Part shown: positions 51,201 to 59,572 of the stretch, one piece after another
Layout: each line of letters opens with the position of its first letter
Position numbering within the stretch: position 1 is the stretch's first letter
Assembly (NCBI GenBank): GCA_041446545.1
Contig: JBGOEJ010000005.1
Span: 87,928 to 151,927 of the forward strand
Source of the DNA: Fervidibacter canadensis
Lineage (GTDB): Bacteria > Armatimonadota > Fervidibacteria > Fervidibacterales > Fervidibacteraceae
Reading direction: 5' to 3'
Length of the DNA stretch: 64,000 nucleotides
Made by a program: the position numbers and the translations under genes
The notes under the pieces: model-generated
Seen by the model: the letters and a program-made list of their open reading frames with translations, nothing else
Told to the model about the DNA's origin: nothing
Databases searched by the model: none

Positions 51201-54200
51201 CCAACCGACCTTGCTGCGTTTCCGCCACGAGTTGCCCTTGCGCCCGAACGCCTGCCAACTTCACTGCCCATTCGCTCACCGCCCCGTCCGAAAGGCTCAA
51301 CGCCCCTTCCCACTCGCCTTGCCATCCTTCGGTCATCCTTTGGGGACTGGGGTTTTGGCGCACCAGTTGAAACCGCAGCCATCCACCGACCTTCCCCTTC
51401 AACGGCAGCGACTGGCGATTGGCGACTGGCGACGGGTTGGAGTGCCTATCAGGCGCAACAAAAGGCGCAATGAAGCGCCACAGTCGTTCGCCGTCCAAAG
51501 CGGTGAAACTGACATGCCCTTGCAGGTGCCGTCCATCCATCGCCAGTTGACCATTGATTTGCCCTCCCAACCATCGTCCCTGCAACAATCGCCCGTCAAA
51601 GCGCCATTCGCCATCATCCGCCTTTCGCTCCGCCACGCCCTGCACCACCAACCTTTCCGCCTGCCACTCTTCTTCCTTCGCCGTCACCTGCACCCCTCGC
51701 AAAGTCGCTTCACCCATCACCTTGCGCACTTGCCAACCTTCTCGCTGTCGGAGGGCAATGACTGTTGCGTTCAACCCCTGCACTTGCTGAGCGAAGAAAC
51801 GGCAGCGAATAGCGATTGGCGAAGGGCGAACGGGAAACTCATCGGTGGCGACAAAGGCGTCGGCGATGTCACCAGCAACCATAAGGCGCAGTTGATCGGG
51901 TGAACCTTGTGCTTGCCATCGCCCTGTGAATTTGCCCCGAACGGTCAATGAGATGGGCAACCGAAGCCGTTGAATTTCCGACAGCCAAATTTCCTTCGCT
52001 TGTCCCTTGCCTGCCACTCGCCATTGCCCCGTCTTATCGCCCCAAGCCAGCCATTGCCCGTCTGTGAATTTGCCTTGCAATCCTTCGCCCGAAAGGTTTT
52101 GCACCCGCAGTTGCCATCCCTGTCCGTCCGTTCGGACGCTTGCTTCCACTTGCCCTTTCACATCTCGCAGCGGCACCCGCAAAACCGTCACGGATGGCAC
52201 AAAGACCGTTCCTGAAGCGGTAACTTGCTGCCCTTTCGCATCCCATTGAAGTTGCCAATCGGAGAGCCGAAGGGTTGGCGATGCCAAGAGGGCGTGAGGC
52301 GGTGGCGTCAATTGCGCCAAACGCCCCCACACAATTGCCCCTTGCGGTGTGATGAAAGCGTTCAACTGCTCCGCCCCAAAGCCCAAACTCCTTTGATGCC
52401 ATCGCAATTTGCCCTGCGGTGCTTTCCACTGCCCTTCTGCCAGCCATTGCCCGCCGACGCCTCGCCCCTTTGCTCGCAGCGGACCGCTGGAGAACAGTTG
52501 CAACGGCAACGCCCATCGCTGACGCAACCACGCCGAAAGGCTCGTCACTGCCGCGCCGCTCAGCGCCCCTTCCACCTGCCAGACCATCGGTCGCCCCGAA
52601 AGGGCTTCGCCCTCAATGGTCGCCATTGCACCTCCTTGCCAGCGCAGTTGTGCCTTCGGGATGGCAATGCGGTTGCCGTCGGCACGCAGCGAGAAAGCAA
52701 CCCGCATGGGCGCAAAGTGCTCGCCTTGAACGATGCCGTCCGCCAATTGCAACACCAAACGCTTCAATTGAAAGCGACGCATGTGCCATCGGGCGCTCCC
52801 CTCGCCCGAAACGCGCCCGCCAACCCATTGCCCTTGCAACGACTTGCCTTGAACGGGCAAGTGGAAAATTGCCCGCCCCAGCGGGAAATTTCGCACCCTC
52901 CCTTCCGCCCGTCCTTGCCCATCCTGCCAAACCGCCATCAGCCTCAGTTCGCCTTCCGTCGGTCGCTCCCAAGTCGCCGAGAGGTTGACCGTGCCTTGAC
53001 TCTTGTTCTCCCCTACCCTAACGACGCCTTCCATGCGTGCCGTCAATTGCATTCGTTTCACCGACGAAAGGCGTGTGATGGAGGCGATGGAGAGGTAGCG
53101 ATGAACAAATGGAAAGGCAGCGGCGGTGCGGTTGACGAAGGGCGCAAAACTTTGCGCTTTCCATCGCAACCCTTCGCCCACCAATTCAATTTCCACCCGC
53201 CAAGCCTTTCCGTTCCCCTCTGCTGTCGCCATCCCGCTGAGCATCCCTTTTGTCAAGGACAACGATGCCAGACCGAAATCGGAAGCGATAGAAGCGAGCC
53301 AAGCGACTTTCATTCGTTGCCCTTTCCATCGCACCCGCCAGCCGGTCGGATTCCCTTCGGCAGCGAGTTGCCCTTCACCCAACAACGGTTGCGGTCGCCA
53401 TCGGACGGTCATCTGCCACGAACGGACTTTTTGCCTGTCCATTCGCAATGCCCCACGAAGGGTCGCTTCGCGCAACCGCAGGGAGGTGGTGCGACGGTTT
53501 TGTCGCCAATCTGCCACCAGTTGCCGACCTAACAAAGCGAACCGAACTTGCCATCGCTTCCCTTGTTGCGCCCAACGGATTTCGCCTTCCGCAAGGTCGC
53601 CTCGTTGAACGGTCAAGCGCCCATCAAGCCAGCGGCGCAACCGTTCAGGCAGCCGCTCCGCTCGCAACTCCATGAAATGCAAACTCCCTTCCGTTTCCCG
53701 CCACCGTTCTCCGACTCGTTCCACGATGTGGACTTCCGCCGTGCTTTTCTCCGTCCCCAACGGGACAGCGATTTTGCCCTGAAGGCGCAAAACTGAGCCG
53801 TTAGCATCCTGTCGCCATTCGCCCTCGGCATCTAACAAGCGAAGGCGGAAAGGTGTCCCGTCAGGCAATGGAAACATCTCGTCGCTCAGCACCAGTTCGC
53901 TGCGTCGGAAAGTCACGATGGGCAATCGTTGCCTTTTGCTCGGTCGGGCGGAAAGGAGCGGGTTAGCGTTCCAGCGCCCTTTGCGGTCGCGCCAGAGGAA
54001 GAGGGTGGCGTCGGCGACGAGCACTCGCTGAACCGCCTCTGTCAATTGTTGCCGGATGGCTTGACGCCAGCGGGATGGTGAAAGAAGCAACCACCACGAC
54101 CAATGCAACCGCAACTTAGGGACGGTGAGCAAGTAACCTGTCGGTGAACGGCGGTCGGGCAAAATGTGCACCTGATGAACCGTTGCTCCCCACCAACTGA

Positions 54201-54372
54201 CTTCCACCCGACCGATACGCACGGGCACTTTCAGTTGCTGCGTCAACTCCCGTTGCAGCATGGCTGCCAACTCTGTCGGCGTCGGCAAATGGCGACGCAT
54301 CTGCCAAACACCAATCGCCACGATGCCCACAAAAGCGACGAGCACCGACGAGAAAGTGATGGCTCGTTGCAT
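48214..54372 (-). CDS. tamB: Giant TamB/AsmA-like envelope protein
   Basis: A 2052-residue protein anchored by an N-terminal helix (ITFSSVLVAFVGIVAIGVW), followed by AsmA-like LPTPTELAAMLQRELTQQLK and PVRIGRVEVSW. The long middle is repetitive beta structure with many GxL/W(Q)G segments, consistent with the hydrophobic-groove lipid-transfer fold of TamB, YhdP and related proteins. The C-terminal domain (about the last 350 residues, from GEGLFLRNPQASLLLGGSAR) matches the DUF490/TamB C-terminal region, including ASVLTITDLSFPFLAFVDPL. Predicted role: phospholipid or outer-membrane-protein transport between membranes. Heptanucleotide repeats interrupt it near 51340-51832. Confidence 0.75.
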   Translation of the reverse strand: MQRAITFSSVLVAFVGIVAIGVWQMRRHLPTPTELAAMLQRELTQQLKVPVRIGRVEVSWWGATVHQVHILPDRRSPTGYLLTVPKLRLHWSWWLLLSPSRWRQAIRQQLTEAVQRVLVADATLFLWRDRKGRWNANPLLSARPSKRQRLPIVTFRRSELVLSDEMFPLPDGTPFRLRLLDAEGEWRQDANGSVLRLQGKIAVPLGTEKSTAEVHIVERVGERWRETEGSLHFMELRAERLPERLRRWLDGRLTVQRGDLAEGEIRWAQQGKRWQVRFALLGRQLVADWRQNRRTTSLRLREATLRGALRMDRQKVRSWQMTVRWRPQPLLGEGQLAAEGNPTGWRVRWKGQRMKVAWLASIASDFGLASLSLTKGMLSGMATAEGNGKAWRVEIELVGEGLRWKAQSFAPFVNRTAAAFPFVHRYLSIASITRLSSVKRMQLTARMEGVVRVGENKSQGTVNLSATWERPTEGELRLMAVWQDGQGRAEGRVRNFPLGRAIFHLPVQGKSLQGQWVGGRVSGEGSARWHMRRFQLKRLVLQLADGIVQGEHFAPMRVAFSLRADGNRIAIPKAQLRWQGGAMATIEGEALSGRPMVWQVEGALSGAAVTSLSAWLRQRWALPLQLFSSGPLRAKGRGVGGQWLAEGQWKAPQGKLRWHQRSLGFGAEQLNAFITPQGAIVWGRLAQLTPPPHALLASPTLRLSDWQLQWDAKGQQVTASGTVFVPSVTVLRVPLRDVKGQVEASVRTDGQGWQLRVQNLSGEGLQGKFTDGQWLAWGDKTGQWRVAGKGQAKEIWLSEIQRLRLPISLTVRGKFTGRWQAQGSPDQLRLMVAGDIADAFVATDEFPVRPSPIAIRCRFFAQQVQGLNATVIALRQREGWQVRKVMGEATLRGVQVTAKEEEWQAERLVVQGVAERKADDGEWRFDGRLLQGRWLGGQINGQLAMDGRHLQGHVSFTALDGERLWRFIAPFVAPDRHSNPSPVANRQSLPLKGKVGGWLRFQLVRQNPSPQRMTEGWQGEWEGALSLSDGAVSEWAVKLAGVRAQGQLVAETQQGRLVRWQTQGEVAGIHVLSPDGQAVLSGTFALTNHQPSLSFRCRLQGRWGMVSLRRLAERLGLPKPLQGVAEGTVSIRWDEKALQVQGTTKVPAVVIGDEVRLTEVTGEWAWQPNTLRLQRVKAQADGGTLTAEGTFGTVKPFPLTLRIESDGISSSVLRAALREWRLPMSELAWQGRIAGAVWVYRDERRQQVVAMLKGNSVAVGEASLGSVSVNLRAEREEPKGTWQVVGQGSAQRNGMAAQIEWEAGRREQNAREGETLPKWRVAWRAGKVPLETVRAILQALPKMPEGWHRWLQLSLSGDLWTSGEGQGEGRKVVALRAEVFVPRLWGVGEDALLVRGDVTFDGTKWLLKPLTLQQRGAEVSGWLAIGAKEALEGTLTFSGIRRATVVGIGRLLGVQNLPPLPDGTLQGQLRLAGTFRRPEGVGQLRATEGRWAGWRLPELVIHRFVLDGERVRLQEGDGEIRFSGELPSARLWGEWQIGNSGTLQWHLVLPRIPLSVLLPSETWVRAEGGWVQGRWDLTGTAEKVHLAGSMEGEVPTLILAFPKGGRQTLKQVRWRIVADGATVRLAEAEGHWNGGTVMASGTLTVREGGWQNLFANEGELTLKAQNLQASWEGTAVVLREGTFRLRLRDRTLTMRIEKAIGNGWSAEGEGHLREAVWQRAQKDPWQWLTGGVWDVTLRLDRFRWQGEGANGQVAGTLRLLSTAEANTPFLSGDLIVSDGSIARLTVGRGGTRRWEYPPALRLAVNLRVGEGLFLRNPQASLLLGGSARLTGTLAQPRLEGEIQGRGGTVRLPASVLTITDLSFPFLAFVDPLSKTWQWTARLRVEGETQLDIHRIIVLVAGPVDEQSQRLGIFPTVTMLVTPPLPERTLLQRLFGASLAQLSQALTDWQQLFSGTLVQSFMGELLAPVTTPLAEALRLSELSLVREQTTGQRWLRFGLPLSPRFHVLWRQGLSATDPSALEVQYFLGKRTSITWVKRERERAEIRLQTSIRF
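51340..51434 (-). repeat. Heptanucleotide repeats inside the TamB-like gene (first site)
   Basis: On the plus strand, TTGGGGACTGGGG (51340-51352) and then GACTGGC GATTGGC GACTGGC GAC (51410-51433) have period seven. The first, reversed, is CCCCAGTCCCCAA, the same unit as in the RND gene. In the protein they give PSPQ and PSPVANRQS. Confidence 0.5.
51805..51832 (-). repeat. Heptanucleotide repeats inside the TamB-like gene (second site)
   Basis: Plus-strand units GCGAATA GCGATTG GCGAAGG GCGAACG, exactly four at period seven. They encode VRPSPIAIRC in the gene. Confidence 0.5.
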
Positions 54373-54402
54373 TGCCTGCTCACCCGCCTTTGTAACGCCC
54401 CT

Positions 54403-54861
54403 TTATGGACTCCTCGCCCGATAATCGCCGACCCAACGGACGAAAGGGAAGGTTGCCGCAAGGGCATGAAACAACCGCTGGTCACCCGTCCAAAACTCTG
54501 CGCCCCTTGCCTCCGCCACCGCCACATACAAGCAATCAAAGAAGCCTTGCTGAAACTGTTGGGCAATGGCGAATGCCCGTTCAAGGAAAGGAGCGACATC
54601 CACAAGAATGAAAGGGAGCGAGGTCAAATTGAGCATGCTTTGCAGGGCATTAGCGAAAGGCAACCGCCCTCGGCGTGCTGCCCTTAAGAGAGCGCTGCCG
54701 ATTTCTGCCAAAAGGATAGTAGGAGCGACGACATAGATCAACCCTGCCTGCCAATCGCGCAGCAATTCCAGTGCTTCGTCGGAAAAAGGTTCAGCAGGCA
54801 GTTCCCACTTGACGACAATGCTGCAATCGGTCACGCATTCGGTGACGAGTTGCCCGTCCAT
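54403..54861 (-). CDS. VapC-like PIN-domain toxin
   Basis: A 152-residue PIN protein, a predicted ribonuclease toxin. The first acidic residue is in VTDCSIVVKW and the second in ILLAEIGSALL. The later acidic pair is in FFDCLYVAVAEARGAEFWTGDQRLF. The ATG at 54861 overlaps the end of the antitoxin gene by 31 bases; a GTG at 54846 is a possible internal start. It forms a pair with the gene upstream. Confidence 0.8.
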   Translation of the reverse strand: MDGQLVTECVTDCSIVVKWELPAEPFSDEALELLRDWQAGLIYVVAPTILLAEIGSALLRAARRGRLPFANALQSMLNLTSLPFILVDVAPFLERAFAIAQQFQQGFFDCLYVAVAEARGAEFWTGDQRLFHALAATFPFVRWVGDYRARSP

Positions 54862-55076
54862 TGGTCGTATCGCTCCTCTCGCTCCTTGCGGTCTTCTGCC
54901 AAGATTTCATCCATTCCAACGAGGTAGCCTGCATTCTGCTGGCGATGGCGGAGCACGCGTTCAAACGCCTCTTCCCACCCCATCACCCGCACCTCCACGA
55001 TGACACCTTCGGGCAAACGCACCCCACCTTCTAAAACGATGACGCCATCTTTGACGACGCCCCGATAAGTTGCCAT
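54831..55076 (-). CDS. AF2212-like (DUF104) antitoxin
   Basis: An 81-residue protein of the small antitoxin family paired with PIN toxins. The opening TYRGVVKDGVIVLEGGVRLP is the typical beta-hairpin with VEVRV strand, and the C-terminus (ILAEDRKEREERYDQW) is the acidic/basic helix expected to neutralise the toxin. ATG 55076 follows a GTG at 55079, either of which could start it. Confidence 0.75.
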   Translation of the reverse strand: MATYRGVVKDGVIVLEGGVRLPEGVIVEVRVMGWEEAFERVLRHRQQNAGYLVGMDEILAEDRKEREERYDQWTGNSSPNA

Positions 55077-55105
55077 CACGGCTCACCTCCCTTTATTCGG
55101 CGTGC

Positions 55106-55975
55106 CTATACGCTGACACCTTCCAACGCCAAATCCGCTAAGTAGGAACTGCGAACGAACGGTCCTGCGAAGACGAAACGAAAGCCCAACTGGTAGCCGA
55201 TGCGTTCCAATTCGGCGAACTCTTCAGGAGGCACATAGCGGACGACGGGCAAATGGCGTAGGGTCGGTCGGAGGTATTGCCCGATGGTCACGATATCGCA
55301 ACCGACTTGGCGCAAGTCCCTGAGCACCTGCACCACTTCGTCCATCGTCTCACCCAAGCCAAGCATCAGCCCCGATTTGGTCAACATCGTCGGTTGCAAC
55401 CCTTTGACGATTTCCAGCACCCGCAAACTTCGCTCGTAACTTGCCTGCGGTCGGACAAGTTTCTGCAAGCGCGGGACAGTCTCCACATTGTGGTTGTAGA
55501 CCTCAGGCTGCGATTGGACGACGAGGGCAATCAAATCGGGATGGGCTTTGAAATCGGGCGTGAGCACTTCAACGGTTGTCGTCGGGCAAAGGGTTTTGAT
55601 GGCGCGCACCGTCTTAGCAAATTGCGTTGCCCCTTGATCGGGCAAATCGTCACGGGCGACGGAAGTGAGGACAGCGTGGCGCAAACCCAACCGCTTCACC
55701 ATCGTTGCTACCTTCAACGGTTCAAAAGGGTCAACGGGTTCACCCCGCCCCGTCTTGACAGCACAAAAGCCACACCGTCGGGTGCAAACATCACCCAGCA
55801 ACATGAAAGTCGCCGTGCCCCGAGAAAAGCATTCGCCGATGTTGGGACACCGGGCGCTTTGGCAAACGGTGTGGATGCCCTGCCGCTCTAACTCCCGCCG
55901 GAGCGGTTCGGCTTGGCGATGCTTCGGCTCCTTCCTGAGCCATTCAGGCAGTGGCGGATTGCCCCGCAGCGCCAT
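55106..55975 (-). CDS. lipA: Lipoyl synthase
   Basis: Radical-SAM enzyme that inserts sulfur at C6 and C8 of octanoyl groups on lipoyl domains. ATG 55975 has AAAGGGGG seven bases upstream; an ATG 36 bases earlier has no ribosome site. The auxiliary cluster motif C-x4-C-x5-C is CQSARCPNIGEC, and the radical-SAM motif is CTRRCGFC. The C-terminal RSSY motif that places the serine ligand is present (VRSSYLA). No lipB is nearby. It ends close to the antitoxin gene. Confidence 0.95.
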   Translation of the reverse strand: MALRGNPPLPEWLRKEPKHRQAEPLRRELERQGIHTVCQSARCPNIGECFSRGTATFMLLGDVCTRRCGFCAVKTGRGEPVDPFEPLKVATMVKRLGLRHAVLTSVARDDLPDQGATQFAKTVRAIKTLCPTTTVEVLTPDFKAHPDLIALVVQSQPEVYNHNVETVPRLQKLVRPQASYERSLRVLEIVKGLQPTMLTKSGLMLGLGETMDEVVQVLRDLRQVGCDIVTIGQYLRPTLRHLPVVRYVPPEEFAELERIGYQLGFRFVFAGPFVRSSYLADLALEGVSV

Positions 55976-56101
55976 CGGTGTGCCCCCTTTGGGTTTTTGG
56001 GCTGCGTCCATTTTAGCGTTGACGGCAAATGAACGGAGCCGTTAAAATCTTTGGCAGTCACGCCCTCAACCCTTGAACCCATCGGAGCGAGGTGAGGATT
56101 C

Positions 56102-57397
56102 ATGTCGGACGAGCGCCAAAAGGTTGGTGGAAAGGGAAAGGCGTCGCGCCGTGACTTCCTCAAAATGGCATTGGCGACGACGGTGGCGGGCATGACCGTC
56201 CCTTTTGTCCATGCGCAGGGTTCGGGCAAATTGCGGGTCGGCGTTATCGGCTGTGGCGGGCGCGGGACGGGCGCCGCCATTGATTGCGCTAACGCCGACC
56301 CTGCCGTAGAAATTTACGCCCTCGGCGACCTTTTCCCCGACCGCTTGCAAAGTTCCTTCAACCGCCTCAAGGAGCAACTGAAAGAACGCTGCAATGTCAC
56401 ACCCGACCGATGCTTTACGGGTTTTGACAACTACAAAGGCGTCATCAACAGCGGCGTAGACATCGTGATCTTGGCGACCCCACCTGCTTTCCGCCCCATC
56501 CACTTTCGCGCCGCTGTGGAAGCGGGCAAGCATGTTTTCATGGAGAAGCCCGTCGCCGTTTGCCCTGCGGGCGTTCGGCTCGTGTTGGAATACGCACAGA
56601 TTGCTCAACAGAAAAAGTTGACCGTCGTGGCGGGCACGCAACGGCGCCACGATTTCGGCTACCGCGAAACCATCCAACGCCTCCACGATGGCGCTATCGG
56701 CGACATCGTGGCGGCATATGGCTACTGGAACCAAGGAGGGCTGTGGTCAGTGCCCAAACGCCCTGAGATGACCGATGTGGAATGGCAAATTCGCAATTGG
56801 CTTTACTTCACTTGGCTTTCGGGTGACCACATCGTGGAGCAGCATGTCCACAACTTGGATGTCCTCAACTGGGTCTTAAAGGCACATCCCGTCAAGGCGA
56901 TGGGCGTCGGTGGTCGGCAAGCCCGAACGGCGCCTATTTACGGCAACATCTACGACCACTTCGCCATTGAGTTTGAGTATCCCAACGGTGTGCGGGTTTT
57001 GAGCATGTGCCGACAAATTGACGGTTGCGCCAACCGTGTCGGTGAGTATGTCGTCGGCACCAACGGCGTCGCCAATCCCGCCGGCTGGATTCGCACCCGC
57101 AACGGCAACGAGTGGCGCTACAGTGGTCAACGCCCCAACCCCTATGTGCAAGAGCATGTTCACCTCATCCAAAGTTTGCGAGGCGACAGTCCCTACCTCA
57201 ACGAAGCCGCCCAAGTCGCTGAAAGCACCCTCACTGCCATCATGGGTCGGATGGCTGCCTACACAGGACAAGAAGTCACTTGGGAGCAAGCCCTCAACTC
57301 GCAGGAAAACTACCTGCAGCGGGTGGAGAACCTGAAAGAGTTCGGTCCCATGCCCGTTGACCCCGTCGCCATCCCCGGCAGGACGAGGTTGATTTGA
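56102..57397 (+). CDS. Tat-exported Gfo/Idh/MocA-family oxidoreductase
   Basis: A 431-residue NAD(P)-dependent sugar or inositol-type dehydrogenase. It begins with a twin-arginine signal (KASRRDFLKMALATTVAGMT), so it is probably exported folded with its cofactor. The Rossmann motif VGVIGCGGRGTGAA and the family lysine motif GKHVFMEKPVAV follow. The C-terminal domain has DHIVEQHVHNLDVLNWVL, typical of the planctomycete-like subfamily. The substrate is not known. Confidence 0.88.
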   Translation: MSDERQKVGGKGKASRRDFLKMALATTVAGMTVPFVHAQGSGKLRVGVIGCGGRGTGAAIDCANADPAVEIYALGDLFPDRLQSSFNRLKEQLKERCNVTPDRCFTGFDNYKGVINSGVDIVILATPPAFRPIHFRAAVEAGKHVFMEKPVAVCPAGVRLVLEYAQIAQQKKLTVVAGTQRRHDFGYRETIQRLHDGAIGDIVAAYGYWNQGGLWSVPKRPEMTDVEWQIRNWLYFTWLSGDHIVEQHVHNLDVLNWVLKAHPVKAMGVGGRQARTAPIYGNIYDHFAIEFEYPNGVRVLSMCRQIDGCANRVGEYVVGTNGVANPAGWIRTRNGNEWRYSGQRPNPYVQEHVHLIQSLRGDSPYLNEAAQVAESTLTAIMGRMAAYTGQEVTWEQALNSQENYLQRVENLKEFGPMPVDPVAIPGRTRLI

Positions 57398-57409
57398 CAC
57401 CGACAGCCA

Positions 57410-57460
57410 TTGCTCAAGTGGCTATCAGCCACGATACTTAGCCGTGACATTCAGCCACGA
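57410..57460 (+). repeat. Hairpin-repeat unit of the dispersed family
   Basis: The first 25 bases are identical to the unit at 35030-35054 (TTGCTCAAGTGGCTATCAGC then CACGA). A second, weaker unit (CATTCAGCCACGACGAAAG) follows. It fills most of the gap between the oxidoreductase and apbE ends. Confidence 0.6.
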
Positions 57461-57480
57461 CGAAAGTTCGTTGCCGCTGG

Positions 57481-58449
57481 CTATTCGTTCCTTGCAAAGT
57501 AAGCGGTGACGCCGTAAGCGGTCGCCAACTTCTGTCCCTCTTTTTCGCCCAAAACGCATAATGCCGTCGCCAGCGGGTCGGACAGGATGCCTTTTTTAGC
57601 GATGACGGTCACCAGCACTTGCTTCGTTAAGCCCAACCCCGTTCGGGGGTCAACGATGTGGGCGTAACGCTGCCCATTGATTTCCACGAATTGCTCCGTC
57701 GTGCCTGAAGTGGAGACGGCGCACTTTTTAAGTTCCAGCACTTTTTGGGGTTTGCCCATCGCGTCGGGCAAGGCAATTCGCCATCCCTTTCGCTTCGGTG
57801 GCGGGTCGCCCAACACGATGTCGCCACCAAATTCCACCATCGCCTGCGTGATTCCGAAACGGCGCAGCACCGCCAACGCACAATCGCCCGCATAACCTTT
57901 GGCGATCCCGCCCAAATCCAACCGCATGCCCGCAACGAGCAACCGAACAGTTCGCTCCTTCAGGTCCAACTGCACCTTTTGCCATCCGACTTTCTCCTTC
58001 GCCGCCACAAGTTCCGCTTCTGTCGGTAGTTGCTTTGTTTGCCTTGCCCGTCGCCAAAGGGCGACAAAGGGTCCGACGGTGATGTCAAAGGCGCCGCCAC
58101 TGGCTTTGGCGATTTCCAACGCCGTCTTCAAAACGACGAACAGGTCCTCGCTGACTTTCACGGGCGCTTCGTGGGCTTTGGCGCAAAGTTGCATCAACTC
58201 GCTGTCTGGTCGGTAGTCGCTCATGATGGCGTCCAGTTGAGCGATGCGGTCAAAGGCGGCGGTGCAAGCCCGCTTTGCCGTTGCCTCGTCGCGGGCATAC
58301 AAAACGATGCGGCACTCCACGCCCATCAAGACCTTCCGAAACTCAAAACGCTGAAGGGACGGCGAAGGTTGGGCGTGGGAGAGGGAGACAAGCGTGGCAA
58401 GGACAACCGCAACCTTCCCACTCACCCAAGCCTTTTCTTTGGTGTTCAT
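57481..58449 (-). CDS. apbE: FAD:protein FMN transferase
   Basis: Covalently attaches FMN to Thr/Ser residues of exported flavoproteins. The 322-residue protein read from ATG 58449 has an N-terminal signal (VSGKVAVVLATLVSLSHAQ). Motifs: the ASGGAFDITVGPFVALWR flavin segment, DLGGIAKGYAGDCALAV, and the C-terminal HIVDPRTG with GILSDPLATALCV. It lies 29 bases after the nuoH gene. Its target protein is not in the window. Confidence 0.92.
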   Translation of the reverse strand: MNTKEKAWVSGKVAVVLATLVSLSHAQPSPSLQRFEFRKVLMGVECRIVLYARDEATAKRACTAAFDRIAQLDAIMSDYRPDSELMQLCAKAHEAPVKVSEDLFVVLKTALEIAKASGGAFDITVGPFVALWRRARQTKQLPTEAELVAAKEKVGWQKVQLDLKERTVRLLVAGMRLDLGGIAKGYAGDCALAVLRRFGITQAMVEFGGDIVLGDPPPKRKGWRIALPDAMGKPQKVLELKKCAVSTSGTTEQFVEINGQRYAHIVDPRTGLGLTKQVLVTVIAKKGILSDPLATALCVLGEKEGQKLATAYGVTAYFARNE

Positions 58450-58478
58450 TCGCTTTTCACCTTTCGCTACTTGCCGCC

Positions 58479-59525
58479 TCAATGCCAGCCAGCCATCATC
58501 GCCTGCCAAATAGCGAGGGCGGCGATATTCGCCATGCCGACGGGCAACAGGACTTTCCATCCCAGTTGCATCAAGTGGTCGTAGCGGATTCTGGGCAAGG
58601 TCGCCCGTGCCCAGATGAAGACGAACAACATCACCGAAAGTTTCAGCAAAAACCAGACGAGAGGCGGGAGGAGATGGGAGCCCCGCAAGACGATTGGAGA
58701 GTTCCAGCCCCCTAAAAAGAGCGCCGTCACCATCGCACTGGCGGTGACGACATTGGCGTATTCGCCGAGGAAAAACATCGCAAACTTCATGCCCGTGTAT
58801 TCGGTGTGGTAGCCGGCGACCAATTCGCCTTCCGCTTCGGGCAAATCAAAGGGCGGTCGGTTCGTCTCGGCGAACCCGCCGACCAAAAACATCGCTAAGG
58901 CAGGCCAAGCCAGCGGCTTGAAAATCAACCAGTTGGACAGGAAAGGGACGACGACTTCCCGCCCGAACCACCAAAAAGTCAGCGGGGCGCTTTGCGCTTC
59001 CACGATTCCCCGCAAACTTAGCGTCCCCGTCATCATCACGACGACGACCACCGCCAACCCCATCCCCAATTCGTAACTGAGCATTTGCGCCGAACTGCGC
59101 AACCCACCCAGCAACGCATACTTGCTGTTGGACGACCAACCCGCCAAGACAATGCCGTAAACCGCCAAACTGCCCAAGCCGAGGATGTAAAGGACGCCGA
59201 CATTGATGTCCACGACTTGGGCGTTAGGACCGAAGGGAATGACGGCGAAGGTGCAAAGGGCAGGCACCATCGTCATCATCGGCGCCAAAAAGTAGACGAA
59301 CTTGTCCGCCCCTTCGGGAACGACCTCTTCCTTGAACAGCAATTTGATGCCGTCGGCGATGCTTTGCAGCAAGCCCGCAGGACCGACTCGGTTGGGTCCG
59401 TAGCGGTCTTGCATGAACGCGATGAAGCGTCGCTCCGCCCAAATCAAAAAGGGCACGACCGCCATGACGCAACCGACGATGATGAGCAACTTCACGATTG
59501 ACCAACCGATGTCGCTCAGCGTCAT
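58479..59525 (-). CDS. nuoH: NADH-quinone oxidoreductase subunit H
   Basis: Membrane subunit of complex I at the quinone-binding end of the membrane arm. AAGGAGG is eight bases before ATG 59525. Family motifs: WAERRFIAFMQDRYGPNRVG, LQSIADGIKLLFKEEVVP, and AETNRPPFDLPEAEGELVAGYHTEYTGMKF. About eight helices. No other nuo gene is within the window; it is flanked by apbE and a VWA gene. Confidence 0.95.
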   Translation of the reverse strand: MTLSDIGWSIVKLLIIVGCVMAVVPFLIWAERRFIAFMQDRYGPNRVGPAGLLQSIADGIKLLFKEEVVPEGADKFVYFLAPMMTMVPALCTFAVIPFGPNAQVVDINVGVLYILGLGSLAVYGIVLAGWSSNSKYALLGGLRSSAQMLSYELGMGLAVVVVVMMTGTLSLRGIVEAQSAPLTFWWFGREVVVPFLSNWLIFKPLAWPALAMFLVGGFAETNRPPFDLPEAEGELVAGYHTEYTGMKFAMFFLGEYANVVTASAMVTALFLGGWNSPIVLRGSHLLPPLVWFLLKLSVMLFVFIWARATLPRIRYDHLMQLGWKVLLPVGMANIAALAIWQAMMAGWH

Positions 59526-59572
59526 CTTCACTGCCTCCTTCCTTCGTCAAGTCCTCTCGCCTTTTGCGCCTG

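Noticed and set aside
50449..53532. Long plus-strand open frames opposite the TamB-like gene
   Set aside because: They are rich in Pro, Arg, His and Ser as expected from reading a GC-rich gene backwards and show no domain; the minus strand has a continuous TamB-like protein.
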